This document shows, in pieces, positions 18,409 to 25,762 of a DNA stretch of 64,000 nt (its first letter is position 1; each line of letters begins with the position of its first letter). Below the pieces are notes generated by a model. That model was not told the DNA's origin and did not search any database. It saw only the letters and a list, made by a program, of their open reading frames with translations. The position numbers and the translations under genes were made by a program. The stretch comes from Gaiellales bacterium (GTDB taxonomy: Bacteria; Actinomycetota; Thermoleophilia; Gaiellales; JAICJC01), in contig DASUHM010000048.1 in the NCBI GenBank assembly GCA_036273515.1, forward strand, positions 1 to 64,000, written 5' to 3'.

Positions 18409-18437
18409 CTGTCAACAGCGGTTGCATCCGCTACCAT
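18409..18437 (+). promoter_or_regulatory. Promoter for a candidate small RNA
   Basis: CTGTCA (18409-18414) and TACCAT (18432-18437) are separated by 17 bases, each matching the sigma-70 consensus at 4 of 6 positions. It lies in a gene-free interval 29 bases after the GNAT stop, and points into a structured stretch ending in a terminator. Confidence 0.45.
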
Positions 18438-18442
18438 TTGCA

Positions 18443-18574
18443 CGCCGATGCCACCTCCCTCCGTTGCATCGGCGCGACCGATTGTGCGTTCGCCGGCAGG
18501 CTGAAGGAGCCCACCCTCACAGGGCCGGCGGATGGGGTCGGTCGAGGGGGCCGCGACAACCTCGCGGCCCCCTC
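18443..18574 (+). ncRNA. Candidate structured small RNA (about 130 nt)
   Basis: Starting six bases after the -10 box, the interval can fold into three hairpins. The first is a perfect 9-base stem CGCCGATGC/GCATCGGCG (18443-18451 with 18466-18474). The second is a 7-base stem CGCCGGC/GCCGGCG (18491-18497 with 18524-18530) enclosing a smaller GGCT-GAAGG-AGCC hairpin. The third is the strong terminator. There is no credible ORF except an 18-codon reading from ATG 18448. It does not match SRP RNA, 6S RNA, tmRNA or a riboswitch that I know. The next gene runs toward it, so it is not a leader. Confidence 0.4.
18544..18574. terminator. Strong bidirectional hairpin terminator
   Basis: A perfect 13-base stem, GAGGGGGCCGCGA / TCGCGGCCCCCTC, closes on the 5-base loop CAACC. 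It lies between the candidate small RNA and the 3' end of the convergent cytochrome oxidase operon, and could end both. Confidence 0.8.
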
Positions 18575-18588
18575 GCGTTCCCTGCGGC

Positions 18589-18711
18589 CTACGGAACCCT
18601 GTGGCGCATCGTCCACGCGCAGACGAGGACGAGCGCCAGGAAGCCGACCGGGATCACGAGGGTCATCCACGCGCCGGCGTTGTTGTCGTTGGCCAGTGCG
18701 ATCAGATGCAT
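18589..18711 (-). CDS. Small single-helix protein after coxC (40 residues)
   Basis: An ATG at 18711, preceded by GGGAG six bases upstream, begins a 40-residue protein: MHLIALANDNNAGAW followed by one hydrophobic helix (about residues 15-33) and a basic tail TMRHRVP. It starts 12 bases after the end of the subunit III gene and is the last gene of the operon. Position and shape suggest a small accessory subunit of the oxidase, comparable to subunit IV polypeptides, though I see no defining motif. Confidence 0.6.
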   Translation of the reverse strand: MHLIALANDNNAGAWMTLVIPVGFLALVLVCAWTMRHRVP

Positions 18712-18723
18712 GGTCGCTCCCGT

Positions 18724-19299
18724 CTAGACGAGGTAGAACAGGACGGAGAAGATCGCGAGCACGACGGCCAGGAACCACCAGTAGAGCAGGCACGGCGGCA
18801 CGCTCGCGCGCAGCCGCGCGCTCGGCTCCTCCACGGCCTGCGTCTCGAGCCAGTAGAGGCCGCCGAGCAGGTGCATGAGGTAGACGGCGATGAACCCGAT
18901 GAAGACGCTCCCGATCCCGCCCGCATGGCTCGGCGAGAACCCGGGCCGGAACACCTGCGAGGCGGCCAGCACCGCCGCGGCGAGACCGACCCCGAGCGCG
19001 GCCAGCGCCGGGGCGCGGAACGCCGCGGGCCCGCTTGCCGCCAGGCGGCTCGCCGCGACGTGCACGAGCGCCGCGGTCACGACCACGAGCACGAGGACGA
19101 CGAGGCCCATGGTGCCCGACGGGTTCTGCCCGTGCGGGTTCCACATGTGGTTGTTGTTCAGCGCGCGCAGGTACAGGTAGGCGAAGACGAAGGCCAGGAA
19201 GAGGAACGCGTCGGCCGCCACGAAGAGCCGGCCGGCGGTGGACTGGTCGCGGATGTCCAGATCTTCCGCGTCGCCGACGATCGGGTTGAGCTCGGCCAT
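18724..19299 (-). CDS. ctaE: Cytochrome c oxidase subunit III
   Basis: The 191-residue protein has five hydrophobic helices in the pattern of bacterial CoxIII: FVAADAFLFLAFVFAYLYLR for the first, and IGFIAVYLMHLLGGLYWLE for the fourth, with the conserved His-Gly pairing. Subunit III stabilises the proton-pumping core. It follows subunit I by three bases and belongs to the operon coxB-coxA-coxC with a small accessory gene. Confidence 0.88.
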   Translation of the reverse strand: MAELNPIVGDAEDLDIRDQSTAGRLFVAADAFLFLAFVFAYLYLRALNNNHMWNPHGQNPSGTMGLVVLVLVVVTAALVHVAASRLAASGPAAFRAPALAALGVGLAAAVLAASQVFRPGFSPSHAGGIGSVFIGFIAVYLMHLLGGLYWLETQAVEEPSARLRASVPPCLLYWWFLAVVLAIFSVLFYLV

Positions 19300-19302
19300 C
19301 CC

Positions 19303-21210
19303 TCAGTCCCCCGCCGACGGGACGACTGCGGGGCCGAGCTCCATCACCGGCGGCGCCGTGGGATCGCCGTACTCGTACGGCCCGGCCAGGATGCGCACCG
19401 GCCCGTCGAAGTTGCCGACCGGCACCGGAGTGGGCAGCTGCCACTCGAGCGAGCGGGCCATCCACGGGTTGGCCGGCGCCGGCACCCGAGAGACGACGAG
19501 CGACCACACGAAGTTCCCCAGGAACACGAGCATCGACCCGCCCAGCAGGAACGCCGAGATCGACACCCAGTCGTTCAGGAACTGCAGGTGCGGCGCGTAC
19601 GTCGCGGTGCGCCGGGGCATGCCCATCATGCCGACGGCGAAGAGCGGCAGGAACGTCGAGTTGAAGAAGATGAACGCCGTCCAGAAGTGGATCTTGCCGA
19701 GCGTCTCGTTCAGCTCGACCCCGGCCATCTTCGGCAGCCAGTAGTAGATGCCGGCGAAGAACGCGAACACCAGCCCGCCCATGATCGTGTAGTGGAAGTG
19801 GGCCATCACGAAGAAGCTGCCGTGCAGGGTGACGTCGCTCGGGACGTCCGAGAGATACACGCCCGAGAGGCCGCCGATCAGGAAGTTCACGAAGAACGCG
19901 AGCGCGAACAGCATCGGCACCGTGTACCTGATCCGGGCCCGCCAGAGCGTCGCGATCCCGACGAGGAAGATGAAGCCGGTCGGCACCGAGATCAGCTCCG
20001 TCGTCAGCATGTAGAAGGGCCGCAGGCTGGCGTTGATGCCGCTCACGAACAGGTGGTGCTGCCACACCATGAACGAGAGCAGCGTGACGCCGAGCATGCC
20101 CGACACCGCCAGCCGGTAGCCCCACAGCGGCTTGCGGGCGAACACGGGCAGGATCTCGAGCACGATCCCGAAGCCCGGCAGCGCCAGGATGTAGACCTCC
20201 GGGTGGCCGAAGAACCAGAACAGGTTCTCCCACAGGAACGGGCTGCCGCCCGTGGAGGACGAGAAGAAGGCCGTCCCCGACGTCCGGTCGAGCACCTCCA
20301 TGAAGGCCGCCGCGAGCAGCATCGGCGGGCCGAGCAGCATCAGCACGGACGTCGTCAGCATGCTCCACACGAAGATCGGCAGCCGCGCCCAGGTCATGCC
20401 CGGGGCGCGGTGGTTGAAGACCGTCACGAGCATGTTGAGCGCGTTCAGGATCATTCCCAGCCCGACCAGGGCGAACGAGAACAGGTAGCCGTCCATGCCG
20501 ATGTCGGCCTGGCTCGCGAGCGTCGGGTAGCCGGTCCAGCCGGTGGGGAAGCCGCCGTAGGCGATCGTGGTCGTCAGGATCAGGCCGGACAGCGGCAGGA
20601 TCCAGAACGAGAGCGCCTCGAGCCGCGGGAACGCCATCCGCTTGCTGCCGATCATGAGCGGCACGAAGTAGTGCCCGAACGGCCCCAGGATGATGCTCGA
20701 GACCATCATGATCATCATCGACCCGTGCAGGCCGACGATCGTCAGGTACTGCCCCGGCGAGAACGTCGGCGTGGTCGGGTGCAGCAGCTCGGTGCGGATC
20801 AGCATGGCGTTCAGGCCGCCGATGAAGAAGAACACGCCGATCCCGATCAGGTACTGGTTCCCGATCACCTTGTGGTCGGTGCTGGCCTGTGCGTACCGGG
20901 CCCAGCCGGTGCGCGGGGCGATGTCGCGGGCGGAGCGGCCGAAGAGGCGCGCGATGGGGTGGTTGAGGATGCCCAGCCCGCCGAGATAGCCGAGCGTGCC
21001 GAGCGAGTAGCCCAGGAGCACCGCGATGTCGTTGTAGTCGATGTCGGCGGTCCAGTCGAAGCGTGAGCCCATGCGGTGGCCGATCCACAGGCCGATCGCA
21101 TAGCCGACGACGAGCCCGACCAGCCCCCACAGAAGGTTGAACGTCAGCAGGCCGCTGCGGCCGGTGCCTGCGGGCGCCGGCGCGGTCGCCGGTGTCTCCA
21201 TCGCGCTCAT
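19303..21210 (-). CDS. ctaD: Cytochrome c oxidase subunit I, A1 type
   Basis: The 635-residue protein starts at MSAMETPATAP (ATG 21210, GAGAGGGG upstream), overlapping the subunit II stop. It has two extra helices before the canonical core. Key ligands are seen: His in VGLHGSMMIMM, the FFGHPEVYILALPGFG helix VI motif with the proton-channel glutamate and cross-linked Tyr, WQHHLFVSG for CuB, and MAHFHYTIMG for the hemes. HPEVY marks the A1 subtype, unlike the two other subunit I genes in this window. It would reduce O2 and pump protons. Confidence 0.95.
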   Translation of the reverse strand: MSAMETPATAPAPAGTGRSGLLTFNLLWGLVGLVVGYAIGLWIGHRMGSRFDWTADIDYNDIAVLLGYSLGTLGYLGGLGILNHPIARLFGRSARDIAPRTGWARYAQASTDHKVIGNQYLIGIGVFFFIGGLNAMLIRTELLHPTTPTFSPGQYLTIVGLHGSMMIMMVSSIILGPFGHYFVPLMIGSKRMAFPRLEALSFWILPLSGLILTTTIAYGGFPTGWTGYPTLASQADIGMDGYLFSFALVGLGMILNALNMLVTVFNHRAPGMTWARLPIFVWSMLTTSVLMLLGPPMLLAAAFMEVLDRTSGTAFFSSSTGGSPFLWENLFWFFGHPEVYILALPGFGIVLEILPVFARKPLWGYRLAVSGMLGVTLLSFMVWQHHLFVSGINASLRPFYMLTTELISVPTGFIFLVGIATLWRARIRYTVPMLFALAFFVNFLIGGLSGVYLSDVPSDVTLHGSFFVMAHFHYTIMGGLVFAFFAGIYYWLPKMAGVELNETLGKIHFWTAFIFFNSTFLPLFAVGMMGMPRRTATYAPHLQFLNDWVSISAFLLGGSMLVFLGNFVWSLVVSRVPAPANPWMARSLEWQLPTPVPVGNFDGPVRILAGPYEYGDPTAPPVMELGPAVVPSAGD

Positions 21211-22055
21211 CCGCCCCTCTCCAGTGGTGCCGGGTAATAGACCTTGGCGTACGGCGGCAGGTAGTGCGTCGACGGCGCGTTCGCGACCCGCGCGTGCGCG
21301 ATCCAGTGCGTCCAGCCCGCCCTCGAGAGCACGTGCCCCTTGGCCGCCATCCAGCCGTGCCAGAGGCCGCACAGCTCCGCGCAGCGGATCTGGAACAGGC
21401 CGACCTTCTTCGGCGTCGTGTACGCGACGTTGTTGGCGCCCGGCACGGCGTCAGCCTTGACGCCCAGCTGGTAAGCCCAGAACGAGTGGATCACGTCGAT
21501 GGAGGTGACGTTGAACTCGACCGTGCGGCCGACCGGGAGCGCCAGCGAGAACGTCTCGACGCCGCCGTACTGCGGGAAGCGGTACGTGAACTGCCACTGC
21601 TGGGCGATCACCTGCACCACGAGCGGGTTCCCGCTCGGGCGCGAGATCGGGCTCGGCCCCTGGCCGCCGCCCGCGCCGGCGCCGGCGCTCGAGTCGGGGG
21701 CCTGGACGAGCTCGATCGTGCCGAGGATGGCGAGCACGATCACGATCGACGCCGTCACCCCGACCCAGCCGGCCTGGAGGCGGCGGTGGCCGCGCACCGG
21801 CGGCCCGTCCTGCAGCGGGCCGGGCGGCTGGCGGAACCGCACCAGCGCGTAGACGAGGAACGTGATCACGCCGACGCCGATGGGCGTCATGATCAGCGCG
21901 AGCACGTTGTTGATATGCGTCTGGTCGGACGCGGTGTTCGAGAAGTTGCCGGGCGGCATGTGCGGCGCCACCAGGAAGCCGACGATCAGGTCGGCGACGA
22001 TCGCGAGGGCGATCCAGATGGCGCCGGCTCGGATCAGATGCGCGCGATCGTCCAT
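21207..22055 (-). CDS. ctaC: Cytochrome c oxidase subunit II
   Basis: This 282-residue protein has three predicted membrane helices (residues ~9-30, 48-72, 95-115), one more than usual, then an extracytoplasmic cupredoxin domain. The CuA ligands are complete: His in DVIHSFW and the loop CAELCGLWHGWM. A glycine/alanine-rich linker (SSAGAGAGGG) joins the membrane and copper parts. It accepts electrons from cytochrome c and passes them to subunit I. No fused cytochrome c domain is present. Confidence 0.93.
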   Translation of the reverse strand: MDDRAHLIRAGAIWIALAIVADLIVGFLVAPHMPPGNFSNTASDQTHINNVLALIMTPIGVGVITFLVYALVRFRQPPGPLQDGPPVRGHRRLQAGWVGVTASIVIVLAILGTIELVQAPDSSAGAGAGGGQGPSPISRPSGNPLVVQVIAQQWQFTYRFPQYGGVETFSLALPVGRTVEFNVTSIDVIHSFWAYQLGVKADAVPGANNVAYTTPKKVGLFQIRCAELCGLWHGWMAAKGHVLSRAGWTHWIAHARVANAPSTHYLPPYAKVYYPAPLERGG

Positions 22056-22059
22056 CGGG

Positions 22060-22674
22060 TCAGACGACCTTGAGGAACCCGTCCATCCAGCCGACGGTCT
22101 GCATCGGCCCGCCGAACCCGTAGAGCCAGCCCGCCGCGCACGGCACGAAGCACTGCCAGCGGTGCAGGCCGGGCTTGCCCGTCCTGAACTGGAAGACGAT
22201 CGTGTTGTGCGCCTGCGCGAGCGTGCACGGCGTCACCGCGCACTGGTTGGGGGCGTCGTCGGCGACCCCCTTGAGCGGCACGCTCACCCCGAGGTCGGGG
22301 ATCGTGAACGTGTGGGAGGCGTCGTCCGGGTTGAGCACGACGTAGGGCTTCCCGTTCACCGTCATCGTCCCGCCGATGATGCCGCGGGGCTGACCCAGGA
22401 ACGGGTTACGCAGGCCGCTGTCGCCGTCGTACTGCAGGACGGTGACGCGCACGATCGAGTTGGCCGGCACCTTCCAGATCGTGCTGTGCACCCACTGGCC
22501 CTGCTCGTTCTTCACGAGATAGGACACCCAGTCCGGGTGCGGCTGGTGGCCGTACGAGGCGACGGTCTGGACGGTGATGTTCGTGATGCCGGCGGCGCTT
22601 GCCTGGGGCACCGTGGGCGGGAGAGAGATCGCGTAGCCGACCACGTACCACACGACCAGTGCGGTCACCACCAC
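22060..22674 (-). CDS. Membrane-anchored cupredoxin-like protein of the oxidase operon
   Basis: The first gene of the operon encodes an N-terminal helix (TALVVWYVVGYAISL) and a cupredoxin-like domain with a His in ASHTFTIPDLG and the motif HRWQCFVPCAAGW near the C-terminus. The Cys-x3-Cys spacing recalls a CuA site, but the position of the usual His after the second Cys is Trp. I gave the GTG at 22674 (204 residues). The reading frame is open upstream, and an ATC at 22716 lies four bases after a strong GAGGGAGGG, which would add a basic SRSAR start to the helix. Likely role: copper delivery or electron transfer to the oxidase. Confidence 0.7.
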   Translation of the reverse strand: MVVTALVVWYVVGYAISLPPTVPQASAAGITNITVQTVASYGHQPHPDWVSYLVKNEQGQWVHSTIWKVPANSIVRVTVLQYDGDSGLRNPFLGQPRGIIGGTMTVNGKPYVVLNPDDASHTFTIPDLGVSVPLKGVADDAPNQCAVTPCTLAQAHNTIVFQFRTGKPGLHRWQCFVPCAAGWLYGFGGPMQTVGWMDGFLKVV

Positions 22675-22779
22675 GGTGCCGCCGAGCGTGCACAGGATCC
22701 TCGCGGACCGACTGATCGAACCCTCCCTCGGATTTGGCGGCTGCCATGCTCGATCCGGGCACGTGTTCCGTCAAGCGCA

Positions 22780-22796
22780 TGTCATCTCCCTGTCAT
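22780..22796. promoter_or_regulatory. Direct-repeat operator candidate, OmpR-type spacing
   Basis: TGTCAT occurs twice with start positions exactly 11 bases apart (22780 and 22791), one DNA turn, as in binding sites of OmpR/PhoB-class regulators. It lies between the divergent oxidase operon and the regulator gene, 24 bases before the latter's start. It is probably a site for autoregulation or for control of the oxidase operon. Confidence 0.5.
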
Positions 22797-22819
22797 GTCC
22801 AGGCGGCGAGGGCAGGCGT

Positions 22820-23500
22820 ATGCTTTTGGACGTCGTGCGGATTCTGCTGGTCGAAGACGAACCTCTGATCGCGAGCTTCGTCAGCCGCGGGCTCCGGGCA
22901 GAGGGCTACATGACCGCCGTCGCGGCGAGCGGCGACGAGGCCGTGGCCGAGCTTCACGAACGCGAGTGGGACCTGGTCGTGCTCGACCTCAAGCTGCCCG
23001 GCGTCGACGGGTTCGGCGTCCTCGCCCGCGCGATCGCGGCCGACCCGCCCGTGCCGGTGCTCGTGCTCTCGGCGCAGAACGGGGTCGCCACGAAGGTCGC
23101 GGCGCTCGACGCGGGCGCGAGCGACTACCTGGCGAAGCCGTTCTCGTTCGACGAGCTGCTCGCGCGCGTGCGCGTCTGCCTACGCCGGCGTGCGCCGTCC
23201 GGCCCGCCCGGCCAGAGCGCGCAGGTGATCCAGCTCGACGCGCGCAACCGCCGCATCACCCGCCGCGACGGCGGCCGCGTGCAGCTCTCCGAGCGCGAGT
23301 GCGCGCTGCTCGAGTACCTGCTGCGCACGCCCGAGGAGGTCGTGTCGCGGGAGCGGATCCTGAACGCGGTCTGGGACTACCAGTTCGACCCGCGGTCGAA
23401 CGTGGTCGACGTCTGCGTCGCCCGGCTACGGCGCAAGCTCGAAGCCGAGGCCGTGATCGAGACCGTCCGCGGGGGCGGCTACCGGCTCGTCCCCTGCTGA
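22820..23500 (+). CDS. OmpR-family response regulator
   Basis: The 226-residue regulator has a receiver domain (VEDEPLIASF, LVVLDLKLPGVDG with the phosphorylated Asp, and YLAKPFSFDELL) and a winged-helix output domain (LSERECALLEYLLR, then VVDVCVARLRRKL and VRGGGYRLV). ATG 22820 has GAGG upstream; GTG 22835 is possible. It diverges from the A1-type oxidase operon and converges with a histidine kinase gene that overlaps its last 75 bases. Control of the neighbouring oxidase is likely but inferred. Confidence 0.93.
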   Translation: MLLDVVRILLVEDEPLIASFVSRGLRAEGYMTAVAASGDEAVAELHEREWDLVVLDLKLPGVDGFGVLARAIAADPPVPVLVLSAQNGVATKVAALDAGASDYLAKPFSFDELLARVRVCLRRRAPSGPPGQSAQVIQLDARNRRITRRDGGRVQLSERECALLEYLLRTPEEVVSRERILNAVWDYQFDPRSNVVDVCVARLRRKLEAEAVIETVRGGGYRLVPC

Positions 23501-24574
23501 GCGCAGGCCCGGCAGGCGCACCTCGAACATGCTGCCGGCGCCGGGCCGGCTGTGGACGGAAACGCTTCCGCCGCGCGCCTCGGCGATGGCCTTGACGATC
23601 GCGAGGCCCAGGCCGACGCCGCCGTGGCGGCGGCTGCGCCCTCCGTCCACCCGGTAGAAGCGGTCGAACACCCGCCGCCGCGCCTCCTCGGGGATGCCGT
23701 CGCCGCTGTCCCCGACGCGAATCCGCAGCGCGCCGCCCTCGGCGACCGCGCCGATCACGATCATCCCGCCGTCATCGGTGTGCTGGACGGCGTTCTCGAT
23801 CAGCGCGTCGAGCGCCAGCGTGAGCTGGTCCGAGTCGATCGAGATGGTGCCCGGCGGCAGGTCGCCCAGCCGCCAGTCGCGGTCGGCCGTGCTGCGCCAG
23901 CGCTGGAACGTGCGGGTGAGGAGCGCCGCCGCGTCGACCCGCTCGCGCGAGCCGGGGGCGGCCGCCCCGCCGGCCGACTCGAGCAGGAGCAGGCGGTTGA
24001 TGACCCGCTCCATGCGGCCGAGCTCGCCGAGCACGATCTCGGTCGTCTCCGCCAGCTCCGCCGGCTGGGGGTGCGGGCTCCGGCCGAGCAGCTCGAGGTG
24101 GCCGCGGCCGATCGTGATCGGGGTGAGGAGCTCGTGCGAGGCGTCCGACAGGAACGCCGACTTGCGCTCGACGTCACGCTCGCGCTCGGCGGCGAGCGCC
24201 TCGGCCACCGCCTGGGCCTGCTGGCGGCGATGGACGTGGTAGACCATCGCGAGGAACATCAGCGTCATGAGCGGCACCTCGGTGAGCTCCGGCGGCTCCT
24301 CCCAGTTGCGGTGGATGCCGTAGGCGGTGACGACGCCCGTCGAGATCGTCACGAAGAGGATGCCGAGCAGCGTGGCCCGTCCCCGCCACGCACGGAATCC
24401 GTAGAGGATCGTGAACGACACGTAGATGAAGTGGAACGGGACGGTCTCCCAGCCCTGGCCGTACCGGATCTCGATGATCGCGAGCATCGCGGCCAGGTTC
24501 AGCACCGCGAACGCCACCCATACGTACTCGAGGCGGGAACCCGACTCGATCCAGGCGAGCCTCGGCCGGGTCAC
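23426..24574 (-). CDS. Sensor histidine kinase
   Basis: This 382-residue kinase has about four membrane helices in residues 17-115 with short loops. The HisKA box follows (SDASHELLTPITIGRGHLEL), then the ATPase domain with LDALIENAVQHT, VGDSGDGIPEE, RVFDRFYRVDG and GGVGLGLAIVKAIAEA. It starts at GTG 24574. It is encoded opposite the OmpR-type regulator and their 3' ends overlap by 75 bases, so the C-terminal ~25 residues are antisense to the regulator's winged helix. The pair is very probably functional despite the convergent arrangement. Confidence 0.92.
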   Translation of the reverse strand: MTRPRLAWIESGSRLEYVWVAFAVLNLAAMLAIIEIRYGQGWETVPFHFIYVSFTILYGFRAWRGRATLLGILFVTISTGVVTAYGIHRNWEEPPELTEVPLMTLMFLAMVYHVHRRQQAQAVAEALAAERERDVERKSAFLSDASHELLTPITIGRGHLELLGRSPHPQPAELAETTEIVLGELGRMERVINRLLLLESAGGAAAPGSRERVDAAALLTRTFQRWRSTADRDWRLGDLPPGTISIDSDQLTLALDALIENAVQHTDDGGMIVIGAVAEGGALRIRVGDSGDGIPEEARRRVFDRFYRVDGGRSRRHGGVGLGLAIVKAIAEARGGSVSVHSRPGAGSMFEVRLPGLRSAGDEPVAAPADGLDHGLGFELAP

Positions 24575-24590
24575 AGCACGACCATAACAC

Positions 24591-24971
24591 TCAGCTCGGG
24601 GCGGCGATACCGAGCACGACGGTCAGGATCAGGAAGATCCCGAGCACGGTGCCCATGATGCCGGTCGCCAGGCCCCAGCCGGCGGCGTCGCTGCCGTGCA
24701 GGCCGGGCGTGCGAGCGATCTCGCGGCGGGCCCGCAGCGCCAGCACGATCGCCGGGATCGAGAAGATGATGGGCAGCACCGCAAGGCCGAGCAGGCCCAG
24801 GAGCAGCGAGCCGCGGGCGGCCTGGGAGCGGGTGCCGCCGCGCACGTCGGTGTTGCATTTCGGGCAGACGTCCGTCCCGGCGGCAAGCGGCTCGCCGCAG
24901 CAGGTGCAGAGCTCGACCGGGGCGCTCTTGCCGGGCGGCCAGGGCAGGCTGGCGGCGGCCCGCTCAGGCAT
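24591..24971 (-). CDS. Zinc-ribbon membrane protein, DUF4190-like
   Basis: The 126-residue protein carries an N-terminal zinc ribbon (CTCCGEPLAAGTDVCPKC, residues ~22-39) and two hydrophobic helices joined by a polar loop (ALRARREIARTPGLHGSD), the layout of DUF4190 proteins. Its start overlaps the end of a TetR regulator gene by 8 bases, so it is likely controlled with it. The function is unknown. Confidence 0.75.
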   Translation of the reverse strand: MPERAAASLPWPPGKSAPVELCTCCGEPLAAGTDVCPKCNTDVRGGTRSQAARGSLLLGLLGLAVLPIIFSIPAIVLALRARREIARTPGLHGSDAAGWGLATGIMGTVLGIFLILTVVLGIAAPS

Positions 24972-25551
24972 GCCGCGCCCCCGCCCCCTCGAGGTAGGCC
25001 GAGACGACGGCCCGGGCCGTCGCCTCGAGGTCGGCGCCGCGGCGCACGATCTGCTGGAGGCCGGCCTGCACGAGGCCGACGAACATGTCCTCGAGCCACT
25101 CCAGCGAGCACTCGCTGCGGAGAAGCCCTTCCGCCCGGCCCCGGCCGAGCAGCTCCCGGATCGGGTCGCGCACGAGCCGGTCGGCCACGTCGCGCGGCAC
25201 CGGCACCTGCTCGTGGATCACGACCGCATACTCGTGGCCGACCGAGAGCACCACCCGCACGGCGCGGTCGAGTGCGTCCGGGCAGGTCAGCGCGCCGAGG
25301 TCGGCGGCGCGCAGACGCTCGCCGACGCTCTCGACGGCCACCCGCTGCAGCTCCTCGAGCAGGATCTCCCGGGTGGGGAAGTGGCGGTAGAGCGTGGCCC
25401 GGCCGACACCCGAGCGCGCGGCGATCTCGGTCATGCTCACGGCGGAGCCGCGATCCGCGAAGGTGCGCGCGGCCGACGTCAGAATTCCACGGGCCGTCGG
25501 GGCGAGGTCGCCGCCCGGGCCGTCCCTCTCGGCACGCGTCGGCATTGCCAT
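24964..25551 (-). CDS. TetR-family transcriptional regulator
   Basis: The 195-residue protein has a typical TetR N-terminal helix-turn-helix (ILTSAARTFADRGSAVSMTE to ARSGVGRATLYRHFPTRE), with a divergent all-helical ligand domain. It is the first gene of a short unit with the zinc-ribbon protein. The ligand is unknown; TetR repressors often act on adjacent genes, here the membrane protein downstream. Confidence 0.92.
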   Translation of the reverse strand: MAMPTRAERDGPGGDLAPTARGILTSAARTFADRGSAVSMTEIAARSGVGRATLYRHFPTREILLEELQRVAVESVGERLRAADLGALTCPDALDRAVRVVLSVGHEYAVVIHEQVPVPRDVADRLVRDPIRELLGRGRAEGLLRSECSLEWLEDMFVGLVQAGLQQIVRRGADLEATARAVVSAYLEGAGARHA

Positions 25552-25614
25552 GACCCACGGGAGTCTACTCCCCGAGAACCGGTCGGCCCGGGCGCACCGC
25601 GAGCCCGGAGCGGA

Positions 25615-25687
25615 TGCCCTCGGCAGGATTCGAACCTGCGACGCCGGCCTTAGGAGAGCCGCGCTCTATCCCCTGAGCTACGAGGGC
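25615..25687 (-). tRNA. tRNA-Arg (anticodon CCT)
   Basis: Read on the minus strand, the sequence folds as a complete cloverleaf. The acceptor GCCCTCG pairs with CGAGGGC, the D-loop contains AGCTCAGGGGATAGAGC, the anticodon arm CGGCT-CTCCTAA-GGCCG shows anticodon CCT, and the T arm contains GCAGGTTCGAATCCTGC. The 3' CCA is not encoded. It reads the rare AGG codon. Confidence 0.95.
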
Positions 25688-25762
25688 CCTGCGGGGTCTT
25701 TCGAGCCCCCGGCCATGGTACCCGGCGTTCGGTACAATCGCAGGCCGAATGCGGGCGGCCAC

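Noticed and set aside
18443-18574. Glycine, c-di-GMP, SAM-IV or cobalamin riboswitch
   Set aside because: None of the conserved core sequences of these families is present and no gene follows on the same strand.
18532-21066. An 844-codon plus-strand open frame across the first oxidase locus
   Set aside because: It is antisense to coxA and coxC, its translation is low-complexity Arg/His/Glu-rich, and the minus strand shows unmistakable oxidase motifs.
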